Positions 41,575 to 51,253 of a DNA stretch of 64,000 nucleotides are shown piece after piece (position 1 is the stretch's first letter; each line of letters starts with the position of its first letter). A program made the translations under genes and the position numbers. Origin of the DNA: Candidatus Thiodiazotropha endolucinida. GTDB lineage: Bacteria > Pseudomonadota > Gammaproteobacteria > Chromatiales > Chromatiaceae. The stretch covers positions 16,402 through 80,401 of the forward strand of contig NZ_MARB01000019.1 of the NCBI RefSeq assembly GCF_001715975.1, read 5' to 3'. The notes beneath the pieces were generated by a model. It worked only from the letters and a program-made list of their open reading frames with translations. It did no database searches and had not been told where the DNA came from.

Positions 41575-42108
41575 TTATTCATCAGCGAACTCCAATGCTT
41601 CACGTACCGTTTCGAGTCCAGCCATGGCACAAGCGCCGTCAATGCTGTCCCGTTCGGATTTCCCTGGCGGAGCGCCTGATATACCGATCCCGCCGAGAAT
41701 TTCACCACCCGCCTCTATCGTCAAGCCACCACCCACAAGCAGTGCACCGGGATTGTTAGCCACTTGGTCAGGAATGCGCCGCTCCTCAAGCATGCCTGCC
41801 AGTTCCGCCGTTGACTGGCGAAAGCTGTTGGCTGTCCAGGCCTTCCGATATGCGGTCTCCGAAGTATGTGGACCGGCAAAACGGTCGCGTAGCTGAACCT
41901 GTATATTGCCACCGCGATCCACCACGGCGGCCGCAACAGAGTAACCTCGATTACGGCAATCGTTGATTGCCCCCCATGCCGCCTTGGAAGCCATTTCCAA
42001 TGAGATCGACCGAAACTGATAGACAGCACTGCCTTGCTGCGAGTCTGCATAGGCGCTGCTAAAGAACATGGCAAGCACAATCAGCAAGCAAAGACTCCTG
42101 GATAACAT
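41575..42108 (-). CDS. GlcG/HbpS-family periplasmic protein
   Basis: 177-residue member of the GlcG/HbpS (DUF336) family, some of which bind haem or cobalamin. Signal peptide (SLCLLIVLAMFFSSAYA), then the family pattern GYSVAAAVVDRGGNIQVQLR, SETAYRKAWTA and GGGLTIEAGGEILGGIGISG. The start at 42108 is chosen with GGAG upstream. It neighbours a truncated haemoglobin and a peroxidase, suggesting a small haem/oxidative-stress group. Confidence 0.88.
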   Translation of the reverse strand: MLSRSLCLLIVLAMFFSSAYADSQQGSAVYQFRSISLEMASKAAWGAINDCRNRGYSVAAAVVDRGGNIQVQLRDRFAGPHTSETAYRKAWTANSFRQSTAELAGMLEERRIPDQVANNPGALLVGGGLTIEAGGEILGGIGISGAPPGKSERDSIDGACAMAGLETVREALEFADE

Positions 42109-42242
42109 TTTATTACTCCGGTAAACAATGATTGCCTGCCAAACCCTCAGCGAGCAATCCAACAGGTCAAGCTACGCTGATCACACGCTGAGAGTTTTCC
42201 GTCATCGGCAGGCAACAGGTCGATAAAATCTGTCAGACGAAC

Positions 42243-42710
42243 CTAGGATTTCTCTACAATGTCACTCTTTGTACTGGCAAAGAAATCCAACACTTCACGA
42301 CTCTCTATGGCAGGTACTTTGAATTTGTGCAGGGTATTTTTCAGTGCGGTGATCAGAATCTCCCAATCCTTCTCATCTATCCCCATACCCTCATGGGAAA
42401 GTCTCATCTCCCGCCCTCTGTAGTAAAGTGGGCCACCCGCCTTAGAGACGATAAAATCCACAATCAACTGTTTTTCCCTTGAAATGCCGTCACTACCGCG
42501 ATGCGCCCAAAAGCGCCCGAGTTTTTCATCCGCTGCAATTTGCACAACCACATCATCCACGACAGCACTGATGGCGTTATAACCGCCAAGCCGTTCATAG
42601 AGAGAGACTTGTGATGGATCATTGTCGCCGGCGATTGCCGATGGTGCAGCGCATACTAATGCAAGTGGCAAAACAACGGTAATGGCAAGCTGGTGAAAAC
42701 GGGTCTTCAT
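42243..42710 (-). CDS. Exported group 1 truncated haemoglobin
   Basis: 155 residues: a signal peptide (ITVVLPLALVCAAPSAIA) followed by a truncated-globin domain (SLYERLGGYNAISAVVDDVV, GGPLYYRGREMRLSHEGMGI with the proximal His). Truncated globins handle oxygen, NO or peroxide; most are cytoplasmic, so export is notable. Convergent in theme with the neighbouring GlcG-like protein and di-haem peroxidase. Confidence 0.9.
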   Translation of the reverse strand: MKTRFHQLAITVVLPLALVCAAPSAIAGDNDPSQVSLYERLGGYNAISAVVDDVVVQIAADEKLGRFWAHRGSDGISREKQLIVDFIVSKAGGPLYYRGREMRLSHEGMGIDEKDWEILITALKNTLHKFKVPAIESREVLDFFASTKSDIVEKS

Positions 42711-42861
42711 ATCACTACTCCTTAACGGCTAAATTTGTTTGCAAAGCGACTCGATTGTCGGCCGCTGTTTCAGGGTAGGTATATGTCGATAAAATTAGAA
42801 ATTGTATTTAAGAATGTAATTTATTCAGTTTTTAAATCAATCCCAATCATCCTCACCTTGA

Positions 42862-43797
42862 TTAGCCGACACTTTGCTGGCTGCCTGTCTCGGCCTGACC
42901 GGAAACCAATGCGGGGACCGTCGTCCGAATATAATCGATAAACGATTGAATATGTGCGGACTCAGTGTTTTCAGATTGCCAACTCCACTCAAAGCTGAAA
43001 CAGGCGGGTTCATCTTTATCGATAAATAGCGGAAAGTTGGCCATATGGTCTGGTGATATTTTGGCCTTCGGCAGGATACCGGCGCCTATTCCCAATGAGA
43101 CCCAATCTTCGATCACCTGATAGGTCAGGGCCTGCCCCGCATAGGCATGCAACTCAACACCCTGGGATTTGAGTAACGTTGACAAGGCAGCATTCAGTCC
43201 GCAACCGCCACCTGTAAGGATGATCGGCGTGGCAGGCAGGTCTGTTATTTTGAATGACAGATGATTCGTCGCTTGATTGTCATCAGCCGCCGGCAGGTAG
43301 TGGAGAGAATCCCGGTAGAAAAGGCAGGCGTGTTCTCTCTCACTCTCAGTTGTCGTCGGCAGGATCTGCACATCGATCTGCCCTCTGTTCAGACGTTCGG
43401 CAAGCTCATCGATAAAACACTCCTTGAAGAAGATCGTGATATCCGGATTTGCCTGTCGAAACGGCGCCAACACATGATCCAGCCTCTGCATGTCAACCAG
43501 GGGAGAAAAACCAATGCGCAAAATCTTATGCGTGGGATTGTGGAAGGACTCTGCCGCCTTGCTCAATTCATCGAGACTCAGTAGTACATCCTTGAAACGC
43601 GGCAGCATATATTCGCCGAAGGGAGTCAGATCTACCCTACGCGTCGTGCGATTGAACAACCTCCCCCCCAACTCATCCTCAAGTTGCGAGATGGCATTCG
43701 ACAACGTCGGTTGAGTGGCGAAGCAAAGCTCCGCAGCGCGACTGAACGAGTGGGTCTCCGCAACGTGCACGGCAAACTGAAGCTGCTTTATATTCAT
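42862..43797 (-). CDS. LysR-family regulator
   Basis: 311-residue LysR-type regulator. The winged helix is MNIKQLQFAVHVAETHSFSR and TQPTLSNAISQLEDELGGRL. The C-terminal domain has a lone Cys in LTGGGCGLNAALSTLL, near where OxyR has a redox Cys, but overall resemblance to OxyR is modest. Divergent from the small membrane protein and peroxidase at 43910 and 44139, so it may control them in response to oxidants. Confidence 0.88.
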   Translation of the reverse strand: MNIKQLQFAVHVAETHSFSRAAELCFATQPTLSNAISQLEDELGGRLFNRTTRRVDLTPFGEYMLPRFKDVLLSLDELSKAAESFHNPTHKILRIGFSPLVDMQRLDHVLAPFRQANPDITIFFKECFIDELAERLNRGQIDVQILPTTTESEREHACLFYRDSLHYLPAADDNQATNHLSFKITDLPATPIILTGGGCGLNAALSTLLKSQGVELHAYAGQALTYQVIEDWVSLGIGAGILPKAKISPDHMANFPLFIDKDEPACFSFEWSWQSENTESAHIQSFIDYIRTTVPALVSGQAETGSQQSVG

Positions 43798-43909
43798 AAC
43801 TTAATTTATTCGGATATCAAATAAATGGCATTCATAAATAGAATTTCTCAATTATTCGTCTCGAGCTTATGCTTTTCACCGACACAATTCAACACGATGG
43901 AGATCAACG

Positions 43910-44089
43910 ATGAGCGCCCAACGAATGCTGTTTCTGACTGTCGCCGTACTGCTCTTTGCCGGGATCGGATTGTCCGGCTGGAATCAGGTGCATTGGTTCC
44001 TCTATCTACCTGCCGGGATGCTGGTCTTCGCCGGCCTTACAGGTCTCTGTCCAGGACTGGTGCTGTATAGAAAGCTCGGCTTCAAGTAA
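43910..44089 (+). CDS. Small DUF2892-like membrane protein
   Basis: 59 residues, with GGAG just before the ATG. Two hydrophobic segments (MLFLTVAVLLFAGIGLSG and WFLYLPAGMLVFAGLTG) and an end GLCPGLVLYRKLGFK like the CPLY motif of DUF2892 (YgaP membrane part). Function unknown; 49 bases before the peroxidase gene. Confidence 0.7.
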   Translation: MSAQRMLFLTVAVLLFAGIGLSGWNQVHWFLYLPAGMLVFAGLTGLCPGLVLYRKLGFK

Positions 44090-44138
44090 CCCCCTTCAGC
44101 ATGTAGATCTGCCACATTTAACGGACTGAAGAGATAGG

Positions 44139-45446
44139 ATGAATACGGGAATAATTGAGCTTCTGGCATTTGGATTGGTTGCCATCATAGCCGGATTTTT
44201 TCTGCTGATCAGCATGGTTCGCGAACTCACGCCCAATCAGCGGCGAAAATGGTTTCTTGGGATTGGCCTCGGTACCGGTATCATCGCATTCAGTCTGAAG
44301 ATTGGGCTTATCGTGATCTTCTCACTCTTCCCCGGGCCTATGTTGTCGCTGTTCCCCGAACGTGAGCATGAGCTTGCATCGGTGATTGCATCTACCGACC
44401 AACGCAATGATTCAAGGATATTCAAAACCCCCTATACCTGGCAGGCACTGCCCACCTCAGCTCCATACCCTGAGGATAACCCGCCTACTGCCGAAAAAAT
44501 CAAACTGGGCAGAAAGCTGTTCTTCGACACGCGGCTATCGGCAGACGGCACCCTTTCATGTGCATCCTGTCATGTACTCACCGATGACAAAGGTGGTGGG
44601 GACGGACTCACCGCATCGATCGGTATAGACGGTAAACAAGGCACCAGGAACGCCCCCACGGTATTCAATGCGGCCTTCCAGAAAGTACTGTTTTGGGACG
44701 GACGCGCCTCATCACTTGAGGACCAGGCAAAGGGACCACTGATCAACCCGATCGAAATGGGTATGCCCTCACTGGATCATGTCGTGAATACAGTACGCAA
44801 TATTCCAGAGTATCAGGCGTTGTTCAGCTCAACATTTCCAACCCGGCCATCGATCACCATCGACACCATCGCAATGGCCATCGCCAGCTATGAGCGCACC
44901 CTGATCACCCCTGACTCACCCTATGATCGGTTTATCAGGGGCGATTCGAACGCACTCACTGAAAAGCAGATTCGCGGGATGGCGCTGTTCGGGTCCACCG
45001 GCTGCATCCTTTTCCACTCCGGACCCAATTTCAGTGCAGCAAGTCTCTTCAGTGACGACACGCCCTACAGAATATTTCCCTCCATTCCCAACACGGTGTA
45101 TGAGAAGCGGCATCGTCTAAACGATGACCTCGGTGCGGCACCAAAGGATAACGGCTCGGACAGAGGTGTCTGGCGCATTCCCTCGTTACGCAATGTCACT
45201 CGAACCGGTCCCTATTTCCACAATGGTTCCGTTTCCTCTCTGGAAGAGGCGGTACGCATCATGGCCCATGTTCAGTTGAACAAAGCCATAAGCAATAGGG
45301 ACACTGATGACAGATCAATTCAATGGTTGAATAGCAATAAACGACTCAGGGTGGAGAGCCATCAGGCCTTGAGTGATACCGAGGTTGAGGAGATTGTGGC
45401 CTTTCTCGAGTCGTTGGAAGGTAAGTTGCCAATCAGCCAGCAATAA
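44139..45446 (+). CDS. Di-haem cytochrome c peroxidase with altered second haem site
   Basis: 435-residue membrane-anchored member of the bacterial CcpA/MauG family, which reduces peroxide with electrons from cytochromes c. Two N-terminal membrane segments (residues about 5-27 and 40-63) precede the catalytic part. The first haem motif is CASCH (residues 141-145). The second is CILFH at 289-293, where CxxCH is expected: Phe292 replaces the second Cys by one TGC-to-TTC change. SGPNFS after it matches the family. Haem could still attach through one thioether, or the site may be damaged. Confidence 0.88.
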   Translation: MNTGIIELLAFGLVAIIAGFFLLISMVRELTPNQRRKWFLGIGLGTGIIAFSLKIGLIVIFSLFPGPMLSLFPEREHELASVIASTDQRNDSRIFKTPYTWQALPTSAPYPEDNPPTAEKIKLGRKLFFDTRLSADGTLSCASCHVLTDDKGGGDGLTASIGIDGKQGTRNAPTVFNAAFQKVLFWDGRASSLEDQAKGPLINPIEMGMPSLDHVVNTVRNIPEYQALFSSTFPTRPSITIDTIAMAIASYERTLITPDSPYDRFIRGDSNALTEKQIRGMALFGSTGCILFHSGPNFSAASLFSDDTPYRIFPSIPNTVYEKRHRLNDDLGAAPKDNGSDRGVWRIPSLRNVTRTGPYFHNGSVSSLEEAVRIMAHVQLNKAISNRDTDDRSIQWLNSNKRLRVESHQALSDTEVEEIVAFLESLEGKLPISQQ

Positions 45447-45903
45447 AAAGAGGAACCAAAAAGGGTAGCTGTTGCCCGCGAGCATCTCCTTGAACAACTC
45501 GGTCTCTATCTTTCTGCAAGATCATACAACCTTGGCTATCTGCATGTATCAGTGGATCGAAGGAAAAACGACACTCAATGAATGTAAAACAATGTAATAA
45601 AGCGCACTCCCTCCACCGCCTCTGATCCGCCTCCCAGCCCCTCAACTAATATAATGTATTTCATATACTTAAAAAGGCCACATAACAGAATTGATATGGC
45701 TTGAACAGGAACCAGAACATGATGAACAGATCGTGGTCAATAGACTAGACCTATAGATATTAATCCAGCTTGAGCCGGGTACATTGACATCATGAGCCCA
45801 GCTATCGTAGGGTCAATTTACGTTGTTTATAACACACTGCGTTTTATACAACCGCTCGGATTGCAACAGAGAATGACTTAACTGATTTAGACCGAGATAT
45901 GAC
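45447..45903. other. Intergenic region, no gene seen
   Basis: 457 bases, AT-rich toward the right. Short minus-strand frames here lack Shine-Dalgarno and family features. It presumably carries the promoter of the M48 peptidase gene. Confidence 0.4.
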
Positions 45904-47445
45904 ATGAATAGGTTACTGATCCCTGTCGCCCTCTCCCTTTCCCTGATCACTGGCTGCGCGGTGAACCCTGTCACCGGAAAGAAAGAACTCAGCCTGGTTT
46001 CCGAGGCGCAGGAGATGGAGATCGGCCGAAAGAACTATGCGCCACTACGCCAATCCCAGGGGGGGGACTACGTGGTGGATAAGAAGCTCACCGCCTACGT
46101 CAGCGAAATCGGTCAAAAACTGGCCGCTGTCAGTGATCGCAAGCTGCCCTACGAATTCAAGGTTTTGAATAACTCGGTTCCCAATGCCTGGGCACTCCCC
46201 GGTGGTAAGATCTCGATCAACCGCGGTCTATTGACCGAATTGGGAAGCGAAGCGGAACTGGCTGCCGTGCTGGGGCATGAAATCACCCATGCCGCGGCGA
46301 AGCATACCGCCAGCAGCATGTCCCGAGGGATGTTGATTCAGGGTGCGGTAATGGCAACGGTGATCGGCACCCAGGGAAAAGACTATGCCCAAATCGCGCA
46401 GTTGGGGGCCGGTCTCGGGAGCCAATTGATCACCAAGAAATATGGCCGGGATGCAGAACGTGAATCCGACTACTACGGCATGAAATATATGTCGAAGGCG
46501 GGATACGATCCTCAGGGGGCAATCGATCTGCAACGTACATTCGTACGTCTCTCTGAAGGTAAAAACCAGGATTGGCTCAGTGGACTCTTCGCCAGCCATC
46601 CACCCTCCAGAGAGCGGGTCGAGAACAATATCAAGACAGCCGCCAAGCTTCCTAAAGGCGGCAGCGTCGGCAAGGATCGTTTCAAGACCAGAACGGCCCA
46701 CATAAGACGTACCAAACCAGCCTATGAGGCCTATGAAGAGGGTCGCAAGGCACTGCAAAAAGGTAACCTCAAAAAGGCCAGGACACAGGTCGGCAAGGCC
46801 CTGCGCCTTGAACCCAAGGAGGGCCACTTTCATGCCCTGCTCGGGGATATTGAGGAGAAAAGAAAGCACCCTGCGATTGCCAAGCGGCACTATAACAAAG
46901 CGATTAAACTGAATGACAGCTTTTTCTACTACTACCTCAAACGGGGGCTGGTGAACGAAAAACTGAAGAATGCCGACGCCGCCAAGCTCGATCTGGAGAG
47001 GAGCATCCAACTATTGCCGACAGCAAATGCCTACAACTCCCTGGGCAATCTGGCCCGGACGGCCGGTAACCTGAAATCCGCCAAGTCCTACTATCGCAAG
47101 GCCGCCTCGAAAGATACCACGGAGGGCAAAGCCGCCTACAGCGCCTTGATGGCGCTCGATTTGTCGGAGAATCCGCAAAACTACATCAAACTCAGAACCG
47201 GCCTGGACAACAAGGGTAGAGTCAAAGCGGAGTTATACAACCCAACTCCCCGCGATGTAAAAAGTATCGTCATTGCAATCCATTTCCGCGATACCAATGG
47301 CCAGATCAGAAAACTCAAACGCGTCTACAAATCGGTTTTACCTTCCGGCAAAAAGCGACTCATCGACCTGGGCGTAAAAAACATCCCGAAAGCGCAACTG
47401 TCGAAGGCCAAATTCGGCATCATCGGCGCCCGTCTTGCCAAATGA
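45904..47445 (+). CDS. M48-family lipoprotein metallopeptidase with TPR region
   Basis: 513 residues. The signal peptide ends in a lipobox (LITGC), so it is a lipoprotein. The Zn motif is GHEITHAAAKHTASSM (HExxH) with the distal Glu in RDAERESDYYGMKYM. The middle is TPR-like (AYEAYEEGRKALQKGNLKKA, YLKRGLVNEKLKNADAAKLD) and a C-terminal beta domain ends the chain. It resembles BepA/LoiP-type envelope quality-control peptidases with an added C-terminal domain. The extended length is unusual but not unique. Confidence 0.92.
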   Translation: MNRLLIPVALSLSLITGCAVNPVTGKKELSLVSEAQEMEIGRKNYAPLRQSQGGDYVVDKKLTAYVSEIGQKLAAVSDRKLPYEFKVLNNSVPNAWALPGGKISINRGLLTELGSEAELAAVLGHEITHAAAKHTASSMSRGMLIQGAVMATVIGTQGKDYAQIAQLGAGLGSQLITKKYGRDAERESDYYGMKYMSKAGYDPQGAIDLQRTFVRLSEGKNQDWLSGLFASHPPSRERVENNIKTAAKLPKGGSVGKDRFKTRTAHIRRTKPAYEAYEEGRKALQKGNLKKARTQVGKALRLEPKEGHFHALLGDIEEKRKHPAIAKRHYNKAIKLNDSFFYYYLKRGLVNEKLKNADAAKLDLERSIQLLPTANAYNSLGNLARTAGNLKSAKSYYRKAASKDTTEGKAAYSALMALDLSENPQNYIKLRTGLDNKGRVKAELYNPTPRDVKSIVIAIHFRDTNGQIRKLKRVYKSVLPSGKKRLIDLGVKNIPKAQLSKAKFGIIGARLAK

Positions 47446-47552
47446 TCCCTCAACAGTTCGAGGTTGGATTCAGATGAACCCCATTATGGAACCATAGGGA
47501 TTTTGAGGATCTGGCTGCACAGAGACGTACCGCCAGCTTTCATCGCTGTAAC

Positions 47553-47736
47553 CTATTGAAATTGAAGGAGCCGGAAAACCTCATTCTCCCATTTCGCGCT
47601 CTGGACAATGCCGTCGACAGCCTTGATCAGCGTCTCGTCTGTCATCCTGAATAGGGAAAGGCTCAATCGTCGCAGCATTTCAGCGATCGTGACGCTTCCA
47701 TTCGACCTGGCCAAAAAAACCAAACCACGTTAATCA
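47553..47736 (-). pseudogene. Possible short gene remnant
   Basis: A minus-strand frame reads about 50 codons, ending MTDETLIKAVDGIVQSAKW and WENEVFRLLQF before a TAG. It has no start with a Shine-Dalgarno and no recognised family. The rest of the gap 47446-47862 shows nothing else. Confidence 0.25.
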
Positions 47737-47862
47737 ATGAAAATTTTTTCTCTTCAGATGAATCCAGGATCAGACTTGGTCCGTATTCTTGCTTGAAGTC
47801 ATGCATCAAGCAGGCTGATGAATGCTACTGAATCAATTACATAACCATCTGAGGAGAAAACC

Positions 47863-48120
47863 ATGAACAAGACTACAAAGACAGCCATCGTGGCCGGAGC
47901 GATTTCAACTGCATTGGCCATGGGGGCGGCGAACGCTGCGCCCTCTGCCGGTACGGAAAAGTGTTACGGTGTAGCCAAAGCGGGTAAGAACGACTGTAAG
48001 GCAGGCCCCGGCACCAGTTGTGCCGGCAGCTCCACAACGGACGGCCAGGGCAACGCCTGGATGCTGGTACTCAAAGGGACCTGTCAAAAGATTGTGGGTG
48101 GCAGCCTGGCAGAAAAGTAA
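47863..48120 (+). CDS. Bufferin-like DUF2282 precursor peptide (BufA1 family)
   Basis: 85 residues: a signal peptide ([18 protein letters not shown]) and a short mature part with four Cys (34, 45, 53, 74) in the pattern [19 protein letters not shown]...C...KGTC. This is the DUF2282/BufA1 pattern; bufferins are exported metal-binding peptides modified by a DUF692 (BufB) enzyme with BufC. Neither partner is encoded here, which makes it an orphan. Strong GAGGAG precedes the ATG. May buffer copper or another metal in the periplasm. Confidence 0.85.
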   Translation: MNKTTKTAIVAGAISTALAMGAANAAPSAGTEKCYGVAKAGKNDCKAGPGTSCAGSSTTDGQGNAWMLVLKGTCQKIVGGSLAEK

Positions 48121-48137
48121 TCAAGCAAGTCGACCCC

Positions 48138-48162
48138 GCCGGATGGGGTTCGCCCATCCGGC
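48138..48162 (+). terminator. Hairpin downstream of the bufferin gene
   Basis: The stem GCCGGATGGG / CCCATCCGGC with a short GTTCG loop lies 18 bases after the stop codon. There is no T-tract, so it may be an RNA-stabilising hairpin rather than an intrinsic terminator. Confidence 0.5.
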
Positions 48163-48371
48163 AAACAACACCCCGCTTGTCACTTTTTATCCCGGGTTGT
48201 TCACTCTGCCTCCAGGATTGCCGTACCTAGCTTGCTGTAGATGGTTGACAGCGAAAAAAACCATGATGTAGAAGTACTTGGATTATGTGATCCAGATCAG
48301 GCAATATTCCCCGGGGGTGATATGATGTCACCTATTCTCATTGCCGCCCGCCACTGATCTTTCCTCAAACA

Positions 48372-49256
48372 ATGTCAGAAGATATTCAACAGCCCTATCT
48401 CACCGATCCGGTTATTCAGGGGCAACTGGTAAGCTACATTGAGGCATGCAGGCAACGAATTCCAACCTTCGTCAACAGGCACTTTTCCCTGCAAGGCGCC
48501 TTCCAGTTAAACAGACTGGCCCTGGGAGGCGACATCCTGGTCGCACCATTCAACTTCCTGATGGGCTTACCCAATTTCCTGCTCCGGCTGATCGCTATGC
48601 TGTTCGAACTCCTCGGGGCGCATCGCCTGGCCCGACGCCTGTTGAAGATCCATCTTGGACTTCCCACCAGGGTTCAACAGGCGTTGAGCACACATCTGTA
48701 TACGGACTTGCTCATGCTATCCCACCACCATGAAGATGCAGACAAACGGCTACGGCAACTTCTCCACCAATCAGCCAGGGAACCGTTGCGGATCTATGTG
48801 CAAACAAGAAATGTAGCCGGCGATATCACCGCAGGTACCCTGGCGGCCATTCTGGGTTTAATCCTGCTGAATCAATTCACACCCGGTTCCTTTTCGGCCG
48901 GTGCTGCAATCGCCCACTTAGTCGCCAGTGAACAGGCCGCTTCGGAATTCTTTCTCGGAGAGACAGTGGGACGCTTCTATTACGCCCTCTTCCCGGTAAA
49001 CCCGCCGATTGGTATCGTGATGCTAACCGTACTAGTGGTAATGGTGACGATCGCCCTGGTGGCGGCATTTTCCGGCATGCTTCACGACCCCATCCAGAAG
49101 CGTACCGGGATACATCAACGCCGACTCAATCAGCTTCTGGATGCCATTGAGAAAAGTGCCTGCCAATCGCTCGCAAAGGGGTATCGCCCCAAAGATACCT
49201 TTGTCGGCCGGATCTACGATTTCATCGATTGGGTCAAAGGATTGCTTTCATTTTAA
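48372..49256 (+). CDS. Uncharacterised membrane protein
   Basis: 294 residues. A helical cytoplasmic-type N-terminus contains one amphipathic hydrophobic stretch (FNFLMGLPNFLLRLIAMLF). Two or three membrane segments lie in the second half (ITAGTLAAILGLILLN, MLTVLVVMVTIALVAAFSGM), then a conserved-looking end (YRPKDTFVGRIYDFIDWVKG). I do not recognise the family. 251 bases after the bufferin gene; no clear functional link. Confidence 0.75.
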   Translation: MSEDIQQPYLTDPVIQGQLVSYIEACRQRIPTFVNRHFSLQGAFQLNRLALGGDILVAPFNFLMGLPNFLLRLIAMLFELLGAHRLARRLLKIHLGLPTRVQQALSTHLYTDLLMLSHHHEDADKRLRQLLHQSAREPLRIYVQTRNVAGDITAGTLAAILGLILLNQFTPGSFSAGAAIAHLVASEQAASEFFLGETVGRFYYALFPVNPPIGIVMLTVLVVMVTIALVAAFSGMLHDPIQKRTGIHQRRLNQLLDAIEKSACQSLAKGYRPKDTFVGRIYDFIDWVKGLLSF

Positions 49257-49371
49257 TCACCGCGGCAGAGCCCATAAATGATTTCCGTTGTACACAGAGT
49301 GTCTGGGCGAGTATCCGGGTAATTGGTTATGATGGGTCAGATGCAACCGCCATAGAGCACCTTTAAAATAC

Positions 49372-50721
49372 GTGACTGACTATCTCCACGCCCCACTGCC
49401 GTCCCGAAAAATGCCAGCAGGCATCCCCTTCATCATCGGCAATGAAGCGGCTGAGCGATTCAGCTTCTATGGCATGCGGGCGATACTGGTAGTCTTCATG
49501 ACCCAGTACCTGCTTAACAGTAGCGGCGTTGCGGAGCCGATGAATGAAGAGGAGGCGAAAGGCTGGTTCCATCTATTCGTCTCGGCGGTCTATATCACAC
49601 CCCTGCTGGGCGCACTGATCTCCGATGGCCTACTGGGCAAGTACCGCACCATCATCCTGCTCTCCCTGGTCTACTGCCTCGGCCACTTTGCCCTGGCGTT
49701 GGACCACACCCGCCTCGGCCTGTTGCTCGGATTGGGGCTGATCGCCTTGGGTTCCGGTGGAATCAAACCCTGCGTTTCCGCCCATGTGGGGGATCAGTTC
49801 GGCCGCACCAATGGGCACCTTCTGCCGCGTGCCTTCGGCTGGTTCTACTTCGCCGTCAACCTCGGCGCATTCATCTCAACCCTGGCCACCCCCTGGCTGC
49901 TGCAGCAGGCAGGACCGGCCTGGGCCTTCGGTGTACCCGGTGTCCTGATGGTCGTCGCCACAATACTCTTCTGGGCCGGTCGCCGTCGCTTTATACACAT
50001 CCCGCCTGGTGGGTGGGAATTTGTCCGCGAGACATTCAGCCGCGATGGATTGCTCACCCTGGCTCGGCTGTTGATTCTCTATCTCTTCGTTGCCGTCTTC
50101 TGGGCCCTTTTCGACCAGACCGGCTCAGCCTGGGTAATCCAGGCCAAGTCAATGGATCTAACGTTGTTAGGCGTGGAGATACTACCGGCCCAGATCCAGG
50201 CGGCCAATCCCCTGCTGGTGATGCTGCTGGTACCAACCTTCTCCTATCTCATCTATCCCGCAATCCAACGCCGCTGGCACCTGACGGCCCTGCGAAAGAT
50301 CGGCTACGGCATGCTCCTCGCGGCCCTAGCCTTCGGTATCTCAGGATGGGTGCAACACCAGATCGACATGGGGCAAACCCCGACCATCGCCTGGCAGTTA
50401 TTGGCTTATCTGGTGCTCACCAGCGGCGAAGTCATGGTATCGATCACCTGCCTGGAGTTCTCATATACTCAGGCGCCCAATCGGATGAAGTCATTCGTGA
50501 TGGCCTTTTTCATGATGTCCGTCGCCCTGGGAAACCTCTTTACAAGCATGGTCAATTTCGCCATCGAAGGCAGTGAACTTCTGCAGGGTGCGGACTACTA
50601 TGTTTTCTTCGCTCTCTTGATGTTGGTAACCACAGGGCTGTTTGCATTGGTGTCGCGATATATTCCGGAACACACCAGGTTACACACCGAAGCTGTGGCC
50701 GTACCAGCCAATCGGGATTGA
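49372..50721 (+). CDS. POT-family proton-coupled peptide transporter
   Basis: 449-residue oligopeptide/proton symporter of the POT (PTR2) family. GNEAAERFSFYGMRAIL carries the ExxER proton motif; GALISDGLLGKYRTIILLSL and FYFAVNLGAFISTLATPWL are the two PTR2 signatures. About twelve to fourteen membrane segments. The start codon is GTG. Slightly short relative to DtpA. Confidence 0.93.
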   Translation: MTDYLHAPLPSRKMPAGIPFIIGNEAAERFSFYGMRAILVVFMTQYLLNSSGVAEPMNEEEAKGWFHLFVSAVYITPLLGALISDGLLGKYRTIILLSLVYCLGHFALALDHTRLGLLLGLGLIALGSGGIKPCVSAHVGDQFGRTNGHLLPRAFGWFYFAVNLGAFISTLATPWLLQQAGPAWAFGVPGVLMVVATILFWAGRRRFIHIPPGGWEFVRETFSRDGLLTLARLLILYLFVAVFWALFDQTGSAWVIQAKSMDLTLLGVEILPAQIQAANPLLVMLLVPTFSYLIYPAIQRRWHLTALRKIGYGMLLAALAFGISGWVQHQIDMGQTPTIAWQLLAYLVLTSGEVMVSITCLEFSYTQAPNRMKSFVMAFFMMSVALGNLFTSMVNFAIEGSELLQGADYYVFFALLMLVTTGLFALVSRYIPEHTRLHTEAVAVPANRD

Positions 50722-50844
50722 ATGGTGTTCGTGCAGATTGGCTGTCGATCTTTAGTATGCATAGCGATGGGCATCTTAGAGCAATGGCAATCTTAGTAAG
50801 ACTAGAGTAATCCCATTAGATCAATTAACAAAAGAGGATCTGCT

Positions 50845-51210
50845 ATGCCGCTAGTCAACATTTCCATACTCAAGGGTAAGTCACCCGACTATATTAAAGC
50901 CGTTACCGACGGTGTGAATTCTGCGGTTATTGAGACGATGGACTTCCCTGATGATGATCGATATCAGATCGTTCATGAAGTGGAACCGCATTGTCTGCAA
51001 TTTCAGGAGCGCGATGGTGATCGGGTGATGATGTTTCTCATCATGCGCGCGGGACGTTCAAACAAGGCGAAACAGGCCTTTTACAAAAAATGCGTTGAAA
51101 ACCTCGCAAAAAATCCCGGTATAGATCCGGCGAATGTTCTGATCACGATTGCAGAGAATCATGATGTTGATTGGTCGTTTCGTGATGGTGTTGCTCAATT
51201 CGTCGTGTAA
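50845..51210 (+). CDS. Tautomerase-family protein
   Basis: 121 residues of the 4-oxalocrotonate tautomerase superfamily, two-motif type. The catalytic Pro directly follows the initiator Met (MPLVNISILKGKS). SPDYIKAVTDGVNSAVIETM and NPGIDPANVLITIAENHDVD match the group. The substrate is unknown. AGAGGA before the ATG. Confidence 0.88.
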   Translation: MPLVNISILKGKSPDYIKAVTDGVNSAVIETMDFPDDDRYQIVHEVEPHCLQFQERDGDRVMMFLIMRAGRSNKAKQAFYKKCVENLAKNPGIDPANVLITIAENHDVDWSFRDGVAQFVV

Positions 51211-51253
51211 GGGAATATCTATTTCGCATAAGCCATTAAAATCCTCTGGTATT

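Noticed and set aside
43825-44070. 81-codon plus-strand frame
   Set aside because: It overlaps, in another frame, the small membrane protein at 43910, which has a ribosome site and membrane segments.
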